Part shown: positions 21,445 through 32,825 of the stretch, one piece after another
Position numbering within the stretch: the first letter of the stretch is position 1
Layout of the letters: each line of letters starts with the position of its first letter
Assembly: GCA_030323885.1 (NCBI GenBank)
Contig: CM059198.1
Location: forward strand, 61,964,917-62,028,916
DNA length: 64,000 nt
Direction: 5' to 3'
DNA from: Branchipolynoe longqiensis
Lineage: Eukaryota; Annelida; Polychaeta; Phyllodocida; Polynoidae
The notes under the pieces: generated by a model
What the model was told of the DNA's origin: nothing
The model's database searches: none
Seen by the model: only the letters and a program-made list of their open reading frames with translations
Translations under genes and position numbers: made by a program

Positions 21445-21790
21445 GAAGTTGCATAGTCCGATGGTTTTGAGCTACTGTCATTTTCTGAGATAAATATATT
21501 AGGTTGATCGTTATAATCAACCTTTTACTTTGAAGTGACTTACTTTGAATGGTTAACTTTGGAGATATTTGAAGCGCAAACGTACAAAATTAATGTTGGC
21601 AATCATGCCAAAACTCTGGCACCATTGCTTTTTTGCAGTACCAGTTTATATTATATTGACTGGGTCTTTCATTCTATATGTTGATACATATTTATTAAGT
21701 GCATCAGTATCTAAGTTAGATATGTAGAGAATCAAATCTAGATCACTTTTTTGGTTTTAAAATGTAATGGTTTCATTGGACTGCAGCTTT
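21445..21790 (-). mobile_element. TTAA-MITE, reverse orientation
   Basis: It begins AAGTTGCATAGTCCGATGG and ends CATTGGACTGCAGCTT. The interior matches in reverse (TATTTGAAGCGCAAACG, AGATATGTAGAGAATCAAAT). Confidence 0.82.
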
Positions 21791-22779
21791 ACTACTTTGC
21801 GCTGAAACAACTCATTGATACATTGTCTGCTGTGAATACATGTCATCTACCTTCACTAATTTCTGCTGGAACACTGTGTTTCTATGTTATCGAATGTAAA
21901 TAAGTGACATATGATGTCAGTGATTTCAACTAAAACATCAGGTTACTACCCGGTGTGCTGTCACTAATTCCTACTAGAATACCATGTTTCTGACTAAGTG
22001 ACATCTGGTGTCAGTGCTTTCAACTAAAACACTGGGTTGCTACACAGTCTGACTAAAACATCAGGTTACTACCCGGTGTGCTGTCACTAGTTCCTACTAG
22101 AATACCGTGTTTTTGACTAAGTGACATTTGTGTCAGTGATTTTAACTAAAACATCAGGTTACTACCCGGTGTGCTGTCACTAGTTCCTACTAGAATACCG
22201 TGTTTCTGACTAAGTGACATTTGTGTCAGTGATTTTAACTAAAACATCAGGTTACTACCCGGTGTGCTGTCACTAATTCCTACTAGAATACCCTGTTTCA
22301 GACTAAGTGTCATCTGGTGTCAGTGATTTCAACTAAAGCATCAGGTTACTAACCGGTGTGCTGTAAATAATTCCTACTAGAATACCGTGTTTCTGACTAA
22401 GTGACATCTGGTGTCAGTGATTTCAACTAAAGCATCGGGTTACTACCAGGTGTGCTGTCACTAATTCCTACTAGAATACTATGTTTCTGACTAAGTGACA
22501 TCTGGGGTCAGTGCTTTCAAGTAAAACACTGGGTTGCTACACAGTCTGCTGCCAGTAATTGCCACTGGATCATCGCGTTACTAAGTCGTCTTCTTCTGGA
22601 AGCAAAAACTAATTTTGGGGGGAATGTCGCGCTGCTTCACTGAAAGTTGTTTGTGTTCACTGAAGCAGGCAGTTTGTGAGGTCTAAATGTCGTCTGTGGT
22701 CGCCTAATTGACAGCAGGAGAACATAAACAGGTGGAGGCAGACGACATTGGCCACGCAGACACAACCGGACTAGGCAGG

Positions 22780-24190
22780 TTTTATGTGGGTGTGTAGGTG
22801 GGTGTGGGCGTGTGGGCGTGTGGGCGTGTATGGGTGCTGGTGTGTGCTGGTGGGTGTGTGTGTGTGGGAGTGTGGATGTGTGGGTGTGTGGGTGGGTGTG
22901 GGCATGTGTATGTGTGGGTGTGTGGGTGTGGGTGGGTTTGGGTGTGTGGGTGTGGGTGGTTTGTGTGGGTGGGGGGCGTGGTGTGGGTGTGGGTGTGTGG
23001 GTGTGGGTGTGGGGGTGTGGGTGTGGTTGTGGGTGTGGGTGTGGGTGTGGGTGTGTGGGTGTGGGGTGGGGTGTGTAGATGTGCGGGTTGAGTGAGTGTT
23101 TTTGGTGTAGTTGTGGGTTGTGTGGTGTGGTGTGTGGTGTGTGGTGTGGTGTGGGGGTGTGTGGGTGTGTGTGTGTCTGTGGGTCTATATGTGTGGGTGT
23201 GTGGGTGTGTGGGTGTGTGGGCGTGTGGGCAAGTGGGTGTGTGGGCATGTGGGCGTGGGTGGGTGCTGGTGGGTGCTGGTGTGTGCTGGTGGGTGCTGGT
23301 GTGTGTTGGTGGGTGCTGGTGTGAGTGTGGTGGGTGTGGGTGTGCGTGTGGGTGGGTGTGGGTGTGGTGGGTGAGGTGTGCGTGGGTGTGGGTGTGGGGT
23401 GGGTGTGGTTGGTGTGCGTGTGGCTGTGGGATGTGGGGGTATGGTGGGGGGTGGGTGTGGGTGTGGGTGTGGGTGTGGGCATGTGTCGGTGTTGGTGTGT
23501 GTCGGTGTGTGTTGGTGTGTGCTGGTGTGTGTTGGTGTGTGCTGGTGTGTGTGTGTGGGTGGGCGGGTGTGTGTGCTGGTGTGTGCGTGGGTGTGGGTGT
23601 GGGTGTGGGTGTGGGCGTGGGTGTGCGTGTGGGTGTGGGTGTGGGTGTGGGCATGTGTGGGTGTTGGTGTGTGTTGGTGTGTGTTGGTGTGTTGGTGTGT
23701 GTTGGTGTGTGTTGGTGTGTGATGGTGTGTGTTGGTGGTGTGTGAGTGTGTGGGTGTGGGTGAGTGTGTGGGTGTGGGTGTGCGTGTGGGTGGGTGTGGG
23801 TGTGAGTGGGTGTGAGTGGGTGTGTGCGTGGGTGTGTGCGTGGGTGTGGGTGCGGGTGTGCGTGTGCATGTGGGTGTGGGTGTGGGTGTGGTGGGGTGTG
23901 GGTGTGTGTGTGTGCTGTGTGTGTTGGGTGTGTGTCGGTGTGTGTTGGTGTGTGCTGGTGTGTGCTGGTGTGTGCGGGTGGGTGTGTGGATGTGTGGGTG
24001 TGTGGACGTGTGGGTGTGTGGGTATTTAAGTGTGTGGTATTTAAGTGTGTGTGTGGGTGTGAGGGCGTGTGGGCGTCTGAGTGTGTGAGTGAGTGTGTGA
24101 GTGAGTGGGTGTGTGGGTGGGTGTGTGGGTGTGTGAGTGAGTGTGTGAGTGTGTGAGTGAGTGTGTGTGTGTGTGTGGGTGGGTCTGTTT
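22780..24190. repeat. 1.4 kb G-rich (TGTGGG)/(TGTGTGGG)/(TGTGCTGG) minisatellite
   Basis: The plus strand is almost entirely T and G with many GGG runs spaced by TGT. It is unbroken for about 1400 bp and becomes (TGAG)-rich toward 24060-24170. It produces open frames of up to 517 codons on the minus strand (His/Thr/Pro) and Gly/Val/Cys/Trp frames on the plus strand. These are composition artefacts. Confidence 0.95.
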
Positions 24191-24477
24191 GTGCGAGCGG
24201 TTGTAAAAAGGTGGTCGGCAGAGGGATGTGATGCGTAGGCGTTTCTGCTGTTGGAGACAATGACATTACCAACAACAAGTGTCCGCACTCTGTGTGTAAG
24301 TGACAGCAATGAATGTGCTCGGTGTTGTGTCTCACTGTCTATAGGAACTTTGATTGAGTATCCTATATAGAAATGGTTGCTGCATCGAGCAAGTGTTTAC
24401 TTTCCCATGCCTTCCTCAGTCCAGAACACAGTGTCACCTAAATAATAATAATAATGTACATTTCCAGAAGAGATAAT
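24191..24477. other. No feature recognised
   Basis: Mixed spacer after the minisatellite. Confidence 0.35.
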
Positions 24478-24870
24478 TATATTAAGGTATATGCATCCCT
24501 GTCAAGTACTACGTTTTGGCCGTAACGACTACGGTTTTATACGTAAAATTACCACTACGGCCATAGGTGAACAAACCATACAGTTTTCAGCATATTTCTC
24601 TTATAACTGACATAATATAAATGTAACTCTTTGTTTATTTTTTTTTTACAAATATCAGTTTGAATTGATCAAGTTCATAAAGTAAATCAGACAGGATGGC
24701 CGAATCAGTTAGAGCGTCCATCTCCAGAATTGGTACATCATGGGCTTGTGGGTTCGAATCCTGATCGAGTCAAACAACGACTTAAAAATTATAGCATACC
24801 TGCCAAGTACTATGTTTTGGCCGTAAAGACTACAGCTTTCACATTCTTAGACGACTGTTTTCATTCTTGG
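24478..24870 (+). repeat. Two copies of a GTTTTGGCCGTAA repeat, the second joined to a SINE head
   Basis: 24490-24545 (TCAAGTACTACGTTTTGGCC) recurs at 24785-24840 (CCAAGTACTATGTTTTGGCC). The second copy starts directly after a SINE head A at 24690-24780 (CAGACAGGATGGCCGAATCA, GTGGGTTCGAATCCTGATCG). Confidence 0.6.
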
Positions 24871-25539
24871 GGGTTGACACCTTTGTGTATATATGTTATT
24901 TTTAACTGGAGAAAGAGCCTCATGAGTCTTGCACTTCTGCTTTAATCTTTTTCATATTAAACATTACTGATATAAATATCAACTTCTATTTACAATGACC
25001 ATTAGAAAATACATATTTTATTATTATTATTATTATTACAGGTAAAGGTTCAGGGTCCGATGGCTTGGAATTTCTGACATTTTTTAGATACCATATATTA
25101 GGTTTTTTGGTGTTTTTTGGTGATGGTCTATTTATACTGTCCATACCGGTTCAGTCTAATTACTTGTTTTCGATGCTAGCCTATAATTATTAGTCATGGT
25201 TCCCCCTGTTTTGTCAATTTCAGTTGCCGTGTAACAATCTACTGCATGTATTCTTTGTCAGTTTGTAAACATTCTCCCACAGCTCCACACCTGCTGAAAA
25301 TTGTCTGCTGTACATTGTTTATTCTACAGTTGGTTAGTTTATCAGCTATATGTATCTACTCTCCCTGACTGCCTTCACCTAGTTGTGTTGCTACTCATTA
25401 GATTTAGTTGTAAGTTTTAAGTTTACCTCCCGGGTCTATCATATGTAGGATGAATATGCTCTAAGAGCTTTCTTGAATTATAATTGTATTTCTATTTTTA
25501 TATATATTCTTTTAACATTTGAAATAATTTATCATGAAT
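24871..25539. other. AT-rich, no gene; (TTA)n at 25018-25042
   Basis: No other structure was recognised. Confidence 0.45.
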
Positions 25540-25800
25540 GGTTAATTTTTTAGATATTTGAAGTGAAAACATGAATAAAACTAATCTTGCCAAGCACCTG
25601 CAAATTGTGATAACAGAGGCTTCAGCACTGCTAGATTATATTACATTTCCTTGTATAATCAAATCTAGGTCAGTGTTTTGAGTGCTTTGATTTTTTTAAT
25701 GTGATGCTTTCATCACACTATGCAACCTAAATAAGTAGTTTGTTTAACTCGGCTGGGATTCGAACAGCACGGGCAGCCAGATGTGGAACGGGTAATGAAC
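25540..25800 (-). repeat. Diverged TTAA-MITE plus tRNA-like scrap, duplicated at 27270-27475
   Basis: Both places share GCCAAGCACCT, GAGGCTTCAGCACTGCTA, ATTACATTTCCTTGTATAAT, TCAAATCTAGGTCAGTGTTT, then GGGATTCGAACAGCA and CAGCCAGATGTGGAAC. They are about 1.7 kb apart in direct orientation. Confidence 0.75.
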
Positions 25801-26040
25801 TTATTCAGCCATCGCTGGGCGCACTATTTTCGCTGAAATGGAAATGTGCTGAGAGGACACCGGAAGTAGAAAAAAAAGACACAAATAAGGAATTTGGATA
25901 TTGGACCTGACAGGGAAAGTGGTGCCCTCTCTATTATACATGTGGACACGGGTAAACCAAGTTAGGGCTGAACAAGCACTGAGCCCTGGAGGAAGTATTG
26001 GGTACTAATTTGGTGACGTCACAGCCCACATGACAACACC

Positions 26041-26393
26041 TTAAAGCCGCATACTCCGATGAAACATCACTTTTCAAAACCAAAGGAATTATCTAGATTC
26101 GATTCTACATATCTAACTTAGATACCTGTGGACTTATCAAGCATTTATTGCCACATACAAGGGAATATTGAGCCAATTTAATAGAACTTGTTACTGCAGA
26201 AGCTTATGGTGTCATAGTTCTGGCGTCCCGCCAAAACTAATTTTCCATGTTTACGCTTCAAATATCTAAAACTTTATCCAATTAAAATAAAAGTTACTTC
26301 AAATTAAAGTAAGATAGATTATGACAATCAATTAAATATATTTATCTCAGAACAATAACAGAAACACAAAACCATCGGACTATGCCACTTTAA
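26041..26393 (+). mobile_element. TTAA-MITE, 345 bp, both TTAA sites intact
   Basis: The element is 26045-26389, flanked by TTAA at 26041-26044 and 26390-26393. The ends AGCCGCATACTCCGATG and CATCGGACTATGCCACT form the inverted repeat. There is no ORF. The TTAA target fits piggyBac-type transposition. Confidence 0.88.
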
Positions 26394-26584
26394 AATTATT
26401 ACCCCTGCAACATTCTCAGCTGAATAACCCTATACAGCTGCTACAGAAAAGGTGTCCGAAGACTAGGTTATCAATATTCCCATATTAGTCTCCAATCTAA
26501 AGGGCTACACATATTGTTCTGATACTTAATTATCTACCATAACTTGGTAATTTTGGAAAGCTGAATTGAGCAAAAGCATGTTGA

Positions 26585-26670
26585 TTAAAGCCTCATATTC
26601 CGATAAAAGCATCAACATGACAGGTTTACACTTCCTTACAAAATCTCCAAAATTAGCTCTTTTTTTTGTG
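26585..26670 (+). mobile_element. Internally deleted TTAA-MITE remnant
   Basis: TTAAAGCCTCATATTCCGAT joins directly to the distal interior (ACAGGTTTACACTTCC). Confidence 0.65.
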
Positions 26671-26834
26671 ATAGCTTATTTACCCTGTCCATAATGAGTC
26701 AGTCGCATCACGGCTTGTTTTCCTCACTGAACATCAATAGTCTCAATTTGGTAGTAGCCTTGTCATCTTAGCTGTTAATACTTATGTCAAGGGTTTTGCG
26801 CTACATTTGCAATATTTTGGTATATACCGGTATT

Positions 26835-27180
26835 GCAGGTATGCAGGTATTGCAGGTATATCAGTACCTCAGGGAGTTTGACGCCCCTGCCCTGCAGAGT
26901 TGTAAACCACTGCCTTGTGGTACAGGTTCTTGGCAGAACCGAAGGCTAAGGGAGCAAACCCTAAACACAAAACCATGTCACTGTGGCAGCATTAAGCGCG
27001 GTTGATGTCTGGAACTCCCAATATCTCCCAACCAGCCACTGCAAGGACAAATAGTTTTGCGCCTGTCTTGACATGTTCTTCCCGGTGTGAACCCTTTATT
27101 TGCTCCCGGAGAGAGTGCCGCTGGTAACTTGCAAAAGCCAGCAGCACTTCAACACTTTTGCAGGTAGCTTTCATGAAATG
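26835..27180 (-). repeat. R350 dispersed repeat, copy 3
   Basis: Reverse orientation, ending at TTTCATGAAATG. The distal end carries GCAGGTATTGCAGGTAT repeats. It is immediately followed by a plus-strand LINE end. Confidence 0.85.
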
Positions 27181-27182
27181 TC

Positions 27183-27258
27183 TAAATGGAGAGCGGCAGT
27201 CAAGTAATTAAAGCAGTCTTTGTCGCATCGCGACCGACAGCATGATGATGATGACCTA
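27183..27258 (+). mobile_element. Non-LTR 3' end, (ATG)n-tail family, 75 bp
   Basis: It has the last codons plus 3' UTR (GAGAGCGGCAGTCAAGTAAT, AGCAGTCTTTGTCGCATCGC) and ATGATGATGATG. Confidence 0.82.
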
Positions 27259-27269
27259 CCCCCTGCTCT

Positions 27270-27475
27270 TGCCAAGCACCTACAAATTCTGATACCAGAG
27301 GCTTCAGCACTGCTATATTCTATTACATTTCCTTGTATAATCAAATCTAGGTCAGTGTTTCCAGTGTTTTGATTGTGAAAATGTGATGCTTTCATCAGAC
27401 TATGCAACTTTAAGTAAGTAGTTTCTTTAACTCAGCTGGGATTCGAACAGCATGGGCAGCCAGATGTGGAACAGA
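27270..27475 (-). repeat. Duplicate of 25560-25800
   Basis: See the partner entry. It ends with the same tRNA-like scrap GGGATTCGAACAGCATGGGC. Confidence 0.75.
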
Positions 27476-27874
27476 AAACCATCGGAATATGCAACTTGTT
27501 AGAAGGGATACTCAGTTTACGCTGTGACTTTGTCTGCTTGGGGTATGAGGTCATTTGAAGAATTGTTAGGAGCTAAGATAAAATAAAGGTTATTTCAAAT
27601 TAACAAGTGATTGAGGGAGTACTTTCTCCTTGATAGAGCGGCAAGCACATGGAATTGCTTTCCTCCCAAAATAGTCAAAGCTCCATCATTAAATGCATTG
27701 TAAAACAGACTTGATAAATTTTGGACTCAGAATTGGTATAGTCAGTCCTCGCTGTTTGACCACTATAATTATGACAGGTCATATATAGACACGCCAAATC
27801 TGTTAACAGACTGTTATGCCTAAATTTATAAATAGAAGAGGTTAAGAATAGGTAAGTATAAATAAGTATAAGTA

Positions 27875-27962
27875 TAACGTAAAGTAGATTATAGTGATCA
27901 ATCTACTATATTCATCTCAGAAATACTGTAAAATTCAAACCCATCGGACTATGCAACTTTAA
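27875..27962 (+). mobile_element. TTAA-MITE 3' end fragment
   Basis: It ends CATCGGACTATGCAACT followed by TTAA (27959-27962). Confidence 0.75.
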
Positions 27963-27976
27963 TCAACTCTGAGACT

Positions 27977-29035
27977 TGAATCCAGAGCATCCTGTATCCT
28001 CCATCTTTCTTTTGTTTACATTCGCTCCTAGTTCCTCCACTCTACACCAGATACTGCAGGTATCCCCTTTCACCCTACAAAATAAAACCCCCAAAACTGG
28101 AATATAACATACGGTAGCAAGGGGACTTATGACATATCCTGTCCAAGCCAAACATGGCAGCAAGGCATGCGTGATAAGCCAAACAAGCAACATATTGTGT
28201 ATGTTTGTTCATTTGTTTAATGAACCTCCAATACAAAAAAGTAAACATTGGCTATTGGGAGTCATATAGTGGCTAAACATAATTGATTTGGATATTACTT
28301 TTCAAACAGGTAATATAGAGCAGATAAATGTATGCCAAAAGAGAGCATCCTGTATCCTCCATCTTTCTTTTGTTTTCTCCTAGTTCCTCCACTGTACATC
28401 AACACAGATAAACTGCGGAAGGACCTCCACATGCAGCTTGTTTAAAGTTGATTCCTACCAAAAGAGTGTTTGCTCCGATTTAGACAATGTCGTCCTTGAT
28501 CCCCTACTGAAGGTAGGGGCGAATCTTTTATGTATTTAATCTGGTGGTTTCAGAATGTTGATTGTGGATGCGAGCAGGTTTAAGGGGAATCCCTCAAATA
28601 AATACCAACCTCTGCTGCCATGAGTGATGAGATGCAGTCAGCCATTAATTATGGACATTGTTCTCTGGTAGTGGCACCAACAATAAGAATGAACTGAATA
28701 TTGCACTACTTTTGTGTATTGTCTACAAACTGCCAGATACTGCAGATATCCTCTTTTAGCCTACAAAATAAACACCCCAAAACTGGATTATAACATATGG
28801 TAGCGAGGGGACGTATGACATATCCTGTCCAAGCCAAACATGGCGGCAAGTCACGCGTGATAAGCCAAACCAGCAACATATTTTGTATTTTTGTTTGTTT
28901 GTTTAATGAACCCCCAATACAAAAAAGTAAACATTGGCTATTGGGAGTCATATAGCGGCTAAACATAATTGATTCGGATATTACATTTCAAACAGGTAAT
29001 ATAGAGCACATAAATGTATGCCAACAGAGCATGCA
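27977..29035 (+). repeat. Local segmental duplication, two ~300 bp copies 690 bp apart
   Basis: 28043-28335 and 28733-29030 share long runs such as GACATATCCTGTCCAAGCCA and GTAAACATTGGCTATTGGGA. A 60 bp piece (CATCCTGTATCCTCCATCTT) is present at 27987 and 28347. The copies differ by scattered substitutions. Confidence 0.85.
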
Positions 29036-29157
29036 TACACCTGTGGTAGGTAAAATCATAAATGGTATATGAAAAATACAACCAACAATAAAAAGGATTT
29101 TACAAGTTAAGAATGAAAAATTAATTAGTTTAAAAACCAGTTAAGTTTCCGTCAAAT

Positions 29158-29367
29158 TTAAGTATGAATTGCGGATGGAGTCGGCTCAAACAACGTCACA
29201 TATTTGTCCAGAATCGCCAGGTAGTACCAGCAAAACACAGGGGGAAAAACACACAAAAAGACTAACATTAACAATGAAATGGTGAAGCAAAATCTGTCGG
29301 CAAATTTAAGCCAGCCTTCCATCGACTGGTACTCTTTATTTGTGTATTCAACCCACGCATTTAGCAA
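29158..29367 (-). CDS. Possible orphan exon with one membrane segment (hypothetical)
   Basis: A 69-codon frame on the minus strand. Residues ~18-25 read WLKFADRF, followed by about 25 hydrophobic residues (CFTISLLMLVFLCVFPPVF), then WYYLAILDKYVTLFEPT and a stop. W...DR(F/L)CF followed by a hydrophobic helix near a C-terminus resembles the last transmembrane segment of some Cys-loop receptor subunits. The spacing is not exact and I would not name it. A pyrimidine-rich tract lies just upstream (minus-strand sense), and an acceptor could sit at the AG near codon 12. No other exon was found, so it may be chance. Confidence 0.25.
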   Translation of the reverse strand: MLNAWVEYTNKEYQSMEGWLKFADRFCFTISLLMLVFLCVFPPVFCWYYLAILDKYVTLFEPTPSAIHT

Positions 29368-29639
29368 ACAAACACAGAAACAAAAAAGGACAGAATGAAA
29401 GGAGAAAGAACGAGAAAAAGAGAAATCAAGAACAGTCGAAAATCAGCATAGTGTGGCAGCAGTTTCAAGGCTAGCCTTTGGATTGGTTTCTTTCATTTGT
29501 CTCTTTCACTTTTATGTATAATTGGCCTCCCCCAGCTGGCTTCACAAAGGACCGTCATTTCTTTCAGTGCTACTATTTTAGAGACTGTAGCTCGGGAGGG
29601 GGGTGTGGGAGTAGACAAATACAGAAATAAGGAATCTTG

Positions 29640-29966
29640 GTTGCGTGTTGGAGGTTTACGTCCTGGCAACATTCAAGGAGGATGGATACTGACTTAAAAT
29701 TGTGACAGTGCACACTCACCATGACTTCATAGAACTGCCCCAGTGGGAAATCAGGCCGACGGCACCATGACCTGATATCTCGCTCAGTCACATTATCCTG
29801 ACACTGAGCTAACCAGTCTGTGCCCTATCCTATTAATGCAAAACACCAAGCTAGGAAGGGAAGAGGATCAGTTGTATAAGTCATTGATTTGACTCGGCCG
29901 GAAGCCAAACTCCCACCATCCGCACATGAGGCGCGCCCTCTACCGATTCGGCCACAGTGCCCGGTA
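29640..29966 (-). mobile_element. SINE, head B, near full length
   Basis: The tail reads GTTGGAGGTTTACGTCCTGG. The head is seen as CTACCGATTCGGCCACAGTG. Confidence 0.86.
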
Positions 29967-30189
29967 GAAGAAATAAAGAATATAATAAAAGAAGAATATC
30001 GAGTCGGTTCTATTAATACAGTTGAGACTGCACTCTGGAAACCACCAGACTAAAAGGTTGCAGCGACCCCTTGTGAGAAAACTGTGCGACAGAGAGATGC
30101 GCTGGGGGAGTGCTCTGTCTCTGTCAAGGATAGAGAGATCGTGTCTTTTTATTGAGGCATAGTTGCAGCGAACACAAGAATACAGCATA

Positions 30190-30600
30190 CTCACTACTCA
30201 TGTTTATATTATTTGATATGTTATATATTACATAGCATATATATTACATAAGATATATATTATGTGGAATATATAGTACATTTATGATTTATTTTATATA
30301 TCTTATATCTTATATATTACGTAGCGTATGTAGTGTGTGTATTATTTAGTATATATATATATTGTATATTGTGTAGATTATATAGAGTATCTATATCATA
30401 TGGAATACATCAAATATATATATTATATAGATTAAATAGATTATATAGATTATATATATATTATGGAGTATATCGAATTATATAGATTATGTAGCTTATC
30501 AAGCCCCAGACTGGAAAGAAGTGTGGATTATACAGAGTGTATAGTTTATATAGAATGACCATTTTATATATATCGTAAATAAATATACATTATACATTAG
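30190..30600. repeat. AT-rich degenerate ATATATTA block
   Basis: Words such as TTATATAGATTATAT recur irregularly. No fixed period is evident. Confidence 0.7.
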
Positions 30601-30654
30601 CATATATTAGTGTTTTCCTTCCTAGTAACACCTCACGCTCTATCAGTCTGAGTA

Positions 30655-30955
30655 CTGTACACTGATGCTAGAGCACAGGCTTCCCCTGTGGAAGGTCGGG
30701 AGTTTGAATCCCGCTCGAGTCAAACCAGTGACTTACAAACTTGATACTTGTTGCCTCATAGCCGGGTACTCAGCATTAATAGAATAGGAGAAGGACTGGG
30801 TGGCTCAGTGTCAGGATACTGTGACTGAGTGGTGCTGGCGACCTTGTCTCCTAATGAGGCAGCACTATGAAATCTCCATGAGTGTTCACAGTCACAAGAT
30901 AGCACCCGTGCTGATATGACCTTAGATGTTGCCATGACGCAAAACAACAAACACA
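30655..30955 (+). mobile_element. SINE, head B, 5' shortened
   Basis: Head from CTAGAGCACAGGCTTCCCC and GGGAGTTTGAATCCCGC, body, then GATGTTGCCATGACG and an AAACAACAAAC tail. Part of the middle (GTGGGATATCAGGTCATG) is deleted. Confidence 0.85.
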
Positions 30956-31242
30956 CAAAGTTTGAATAGAAACGCAGAGCCACATTATTGGTTGCTGACC
31001 GCAACCGGCTCCAAAGCCCTGACCAATCTGGGGACCAATCATGGTCCGACCGCTAATCATGTGACCTTATGACCCCTATGACCCTGGGGGGGGGCCTACA
31101 CGGTCCTGTTCCAATCCTACAGCCCCTATGTCAAATCCACCCACCCACTTCCCACCCACCTGCACCCTGCCGCCCCCATGTATCCATATGCTGATGTTTA
31201 GTCGACTGGCAGCCATCTTTGTTTACGTGTACAGCAGCACTA

Positions 31243-31458
31243 TTTGATTGTTTGTTGTTGTTTTCAATCCTAGCAACATCTAAGGTCATATCAGGGCGGA
31301 TACCGATTTAGTGCTGCCCCACTAGGAAATCAGGCCGCCGGCACTATAACCCAATATCCCATTAAGTCACATTCTCTTGACATTGAGCTAACCAGTCGTT
31401 GCCCTATTCTATTATTGCCAAGCCCCAGACTGGGAAGTGACAAGCATTAATTTTAAAG
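31243..31458 (-). mobile_element. SINE fragment ending at a minisatellite
   Basis: From TTGTTGTTGTTTTCAATCC to AAGTGACAAGCATTAATTTT. The head is missing and the sequence passes straight into the GTGACATGTGG array. Confidence 0.82.
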
Positions 31459-32110
31459 TGTGTGACATGTGGGTGACATGTGGGTGACAGGTGGGTGACA
31501 TGTGGGTGGCACGTGGGTGGCACGTGGGTGGCACGTGGGTGGCACGTGGGTGACACGTGGGAGACACGTGGATGACACGTGGGTGACACGTGGGAGACAC
31601 GTGGATGACACGTGGGTGACATGTGTGTGATATTGGGCGACACGTGTATGACACATGCATGACACGTGCATTAGGCGTATGCGACATGTATGGGACACAT
31701 ATGTGACACATGTGTGACAAGTGTGTGACAAGTGTGTGACACGTGGATGGCGCGTGCATGACACATGTGTTATGCGTGTGTGATGCGTCAGTGGCATGTG
31801 GGTGACACATGTGTTGCACATACATGACATGTATGTGAGACATGGATGACGCGTGGTTGACGCGTGGAAAACGCGTGGTTGATGCATGGTTAATGCGTGG
31901 TTGATGCGTGGGTGACACGTATGTGACACGTGGATGACGCGTGGTTGACGCATGGATGACGCATGGTCGACGCGTGGTTGACGAGTGGTTGACGAGTGGT
32001 TGACACATGTGTGACACGTGTGTTGCACATGCGTGACACGTATGTGAGACGTGGATGACGCATGGTTAACGCGTGGTTGACACGTGGGTGACCTGTGGGT
32101 AAGGTATAGG
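31459..32110. repeat. ~10 bp minisatellite (GTGACACGTGG), rich in CACGTG and ACGCGT
   Basis: Units such as TGACACGTGG, TGGCACGTGG, TGACGCGTGG and TGACACATGT run for 650 bp. More than a dozen are exact CACGTG hexamers, with further ACGCGT variants. Open frames of up to 201 codons on the minus strand are by-products. Confidence 0.92.
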
Positions 32111-32679
32111 TGACGACCCCCTCCCCCACTGTCAAACCGTAATTAAAGACAACGCCACATTAGCTCTTTTGCTTATTCAGTTATTGACTTTGCGCCGGCC
32201 TGGTCTCTCATATTACTTCTCGCTGACACATCTTCCACCAGTCCTCATTAGCAACGGCATGAAGAGATATGCCTCTCCTCCTCAACTTCTCTCTCCCACC
32301 TATATGTGTCGCGCATATAATACATTAACGGAACCCTAACACGACCATGGGGCTCAGGCAGTAGAGTGCCCACCTGTGAATGTGTTGGTCATTCTGCCGG
32401 TCCTGCTCAGTGGACACATTTTCAGTTTGGGTTATTTTCCGCTCTAACCAGTGGTCCAAAACTTGTTTGTCAAAGGTTGTGGGTATGTGCTGTCCTGTCT
32501 GTGGAAAAGTGCATATAAAGGACTTCCTTGCTGGTTATCGGAAAGAGTAGCCTATGTGGTGGAAGTGGGTTTCATCAAAGAAATATGTCAGAATGACAAG
32601 ATGTTTGACCTCCAATAGCCGATGATACCAAAATCAATGTGTTCCAGAGGCATCAGTAAATAAAATAAGTTTAAATGTA
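32111..32679. other. No feature recognised
   Basis: Unique-looking DNA. Confidence 0.4.
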
Positions 32680-32825
32680 CTGTTACTAACACGACCAAGT
32701 CAATTTTGCATATTCATAAGCATCTTGGTCAAATATGATTAATTTATGGTATTTCTGTTTTACGGGAACCCTATATATGTACTATGCATATATATGTACT
32801 ATATATATGTCCTATATATATATAT

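Larger units (their letters stand above)
19290..22600. repeat. Decayed satellite domain; clear ~92 bp array at 21930-22560
   Basis: Units at 21930-22560 contain CATCAGGTTACTACCCGGTG, TGCTGTCACTAATTCCTACT, AGAATACCGTGTTTCTGACT and AAGTGACATCTGGTGTCAGT, repeated about seven times. Older relatives (TACTGTCAGTCATTTTTGTT, GAAACACCAGTGAACTAAG) lie at 19300-19620, 20760-21030 and 21795-21930. LINE, R350, SINE and MITE insertions lie between them. Confidence 0.75.

Noticed and set aside
22637..24335. Open frames of 374-517 codons rich in His, Thr and Pro, and Gly/Val/Cys/Trp frames on the other strand
   Set aside because: They are translations of the TGTGGG minisatellite. All frames stay open because no unit makes a stop.
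31404..32135. Overlapping 191-201 codon frames
   Set aside because: By-product of the GTGACACGTGG array; several frames are open at once.
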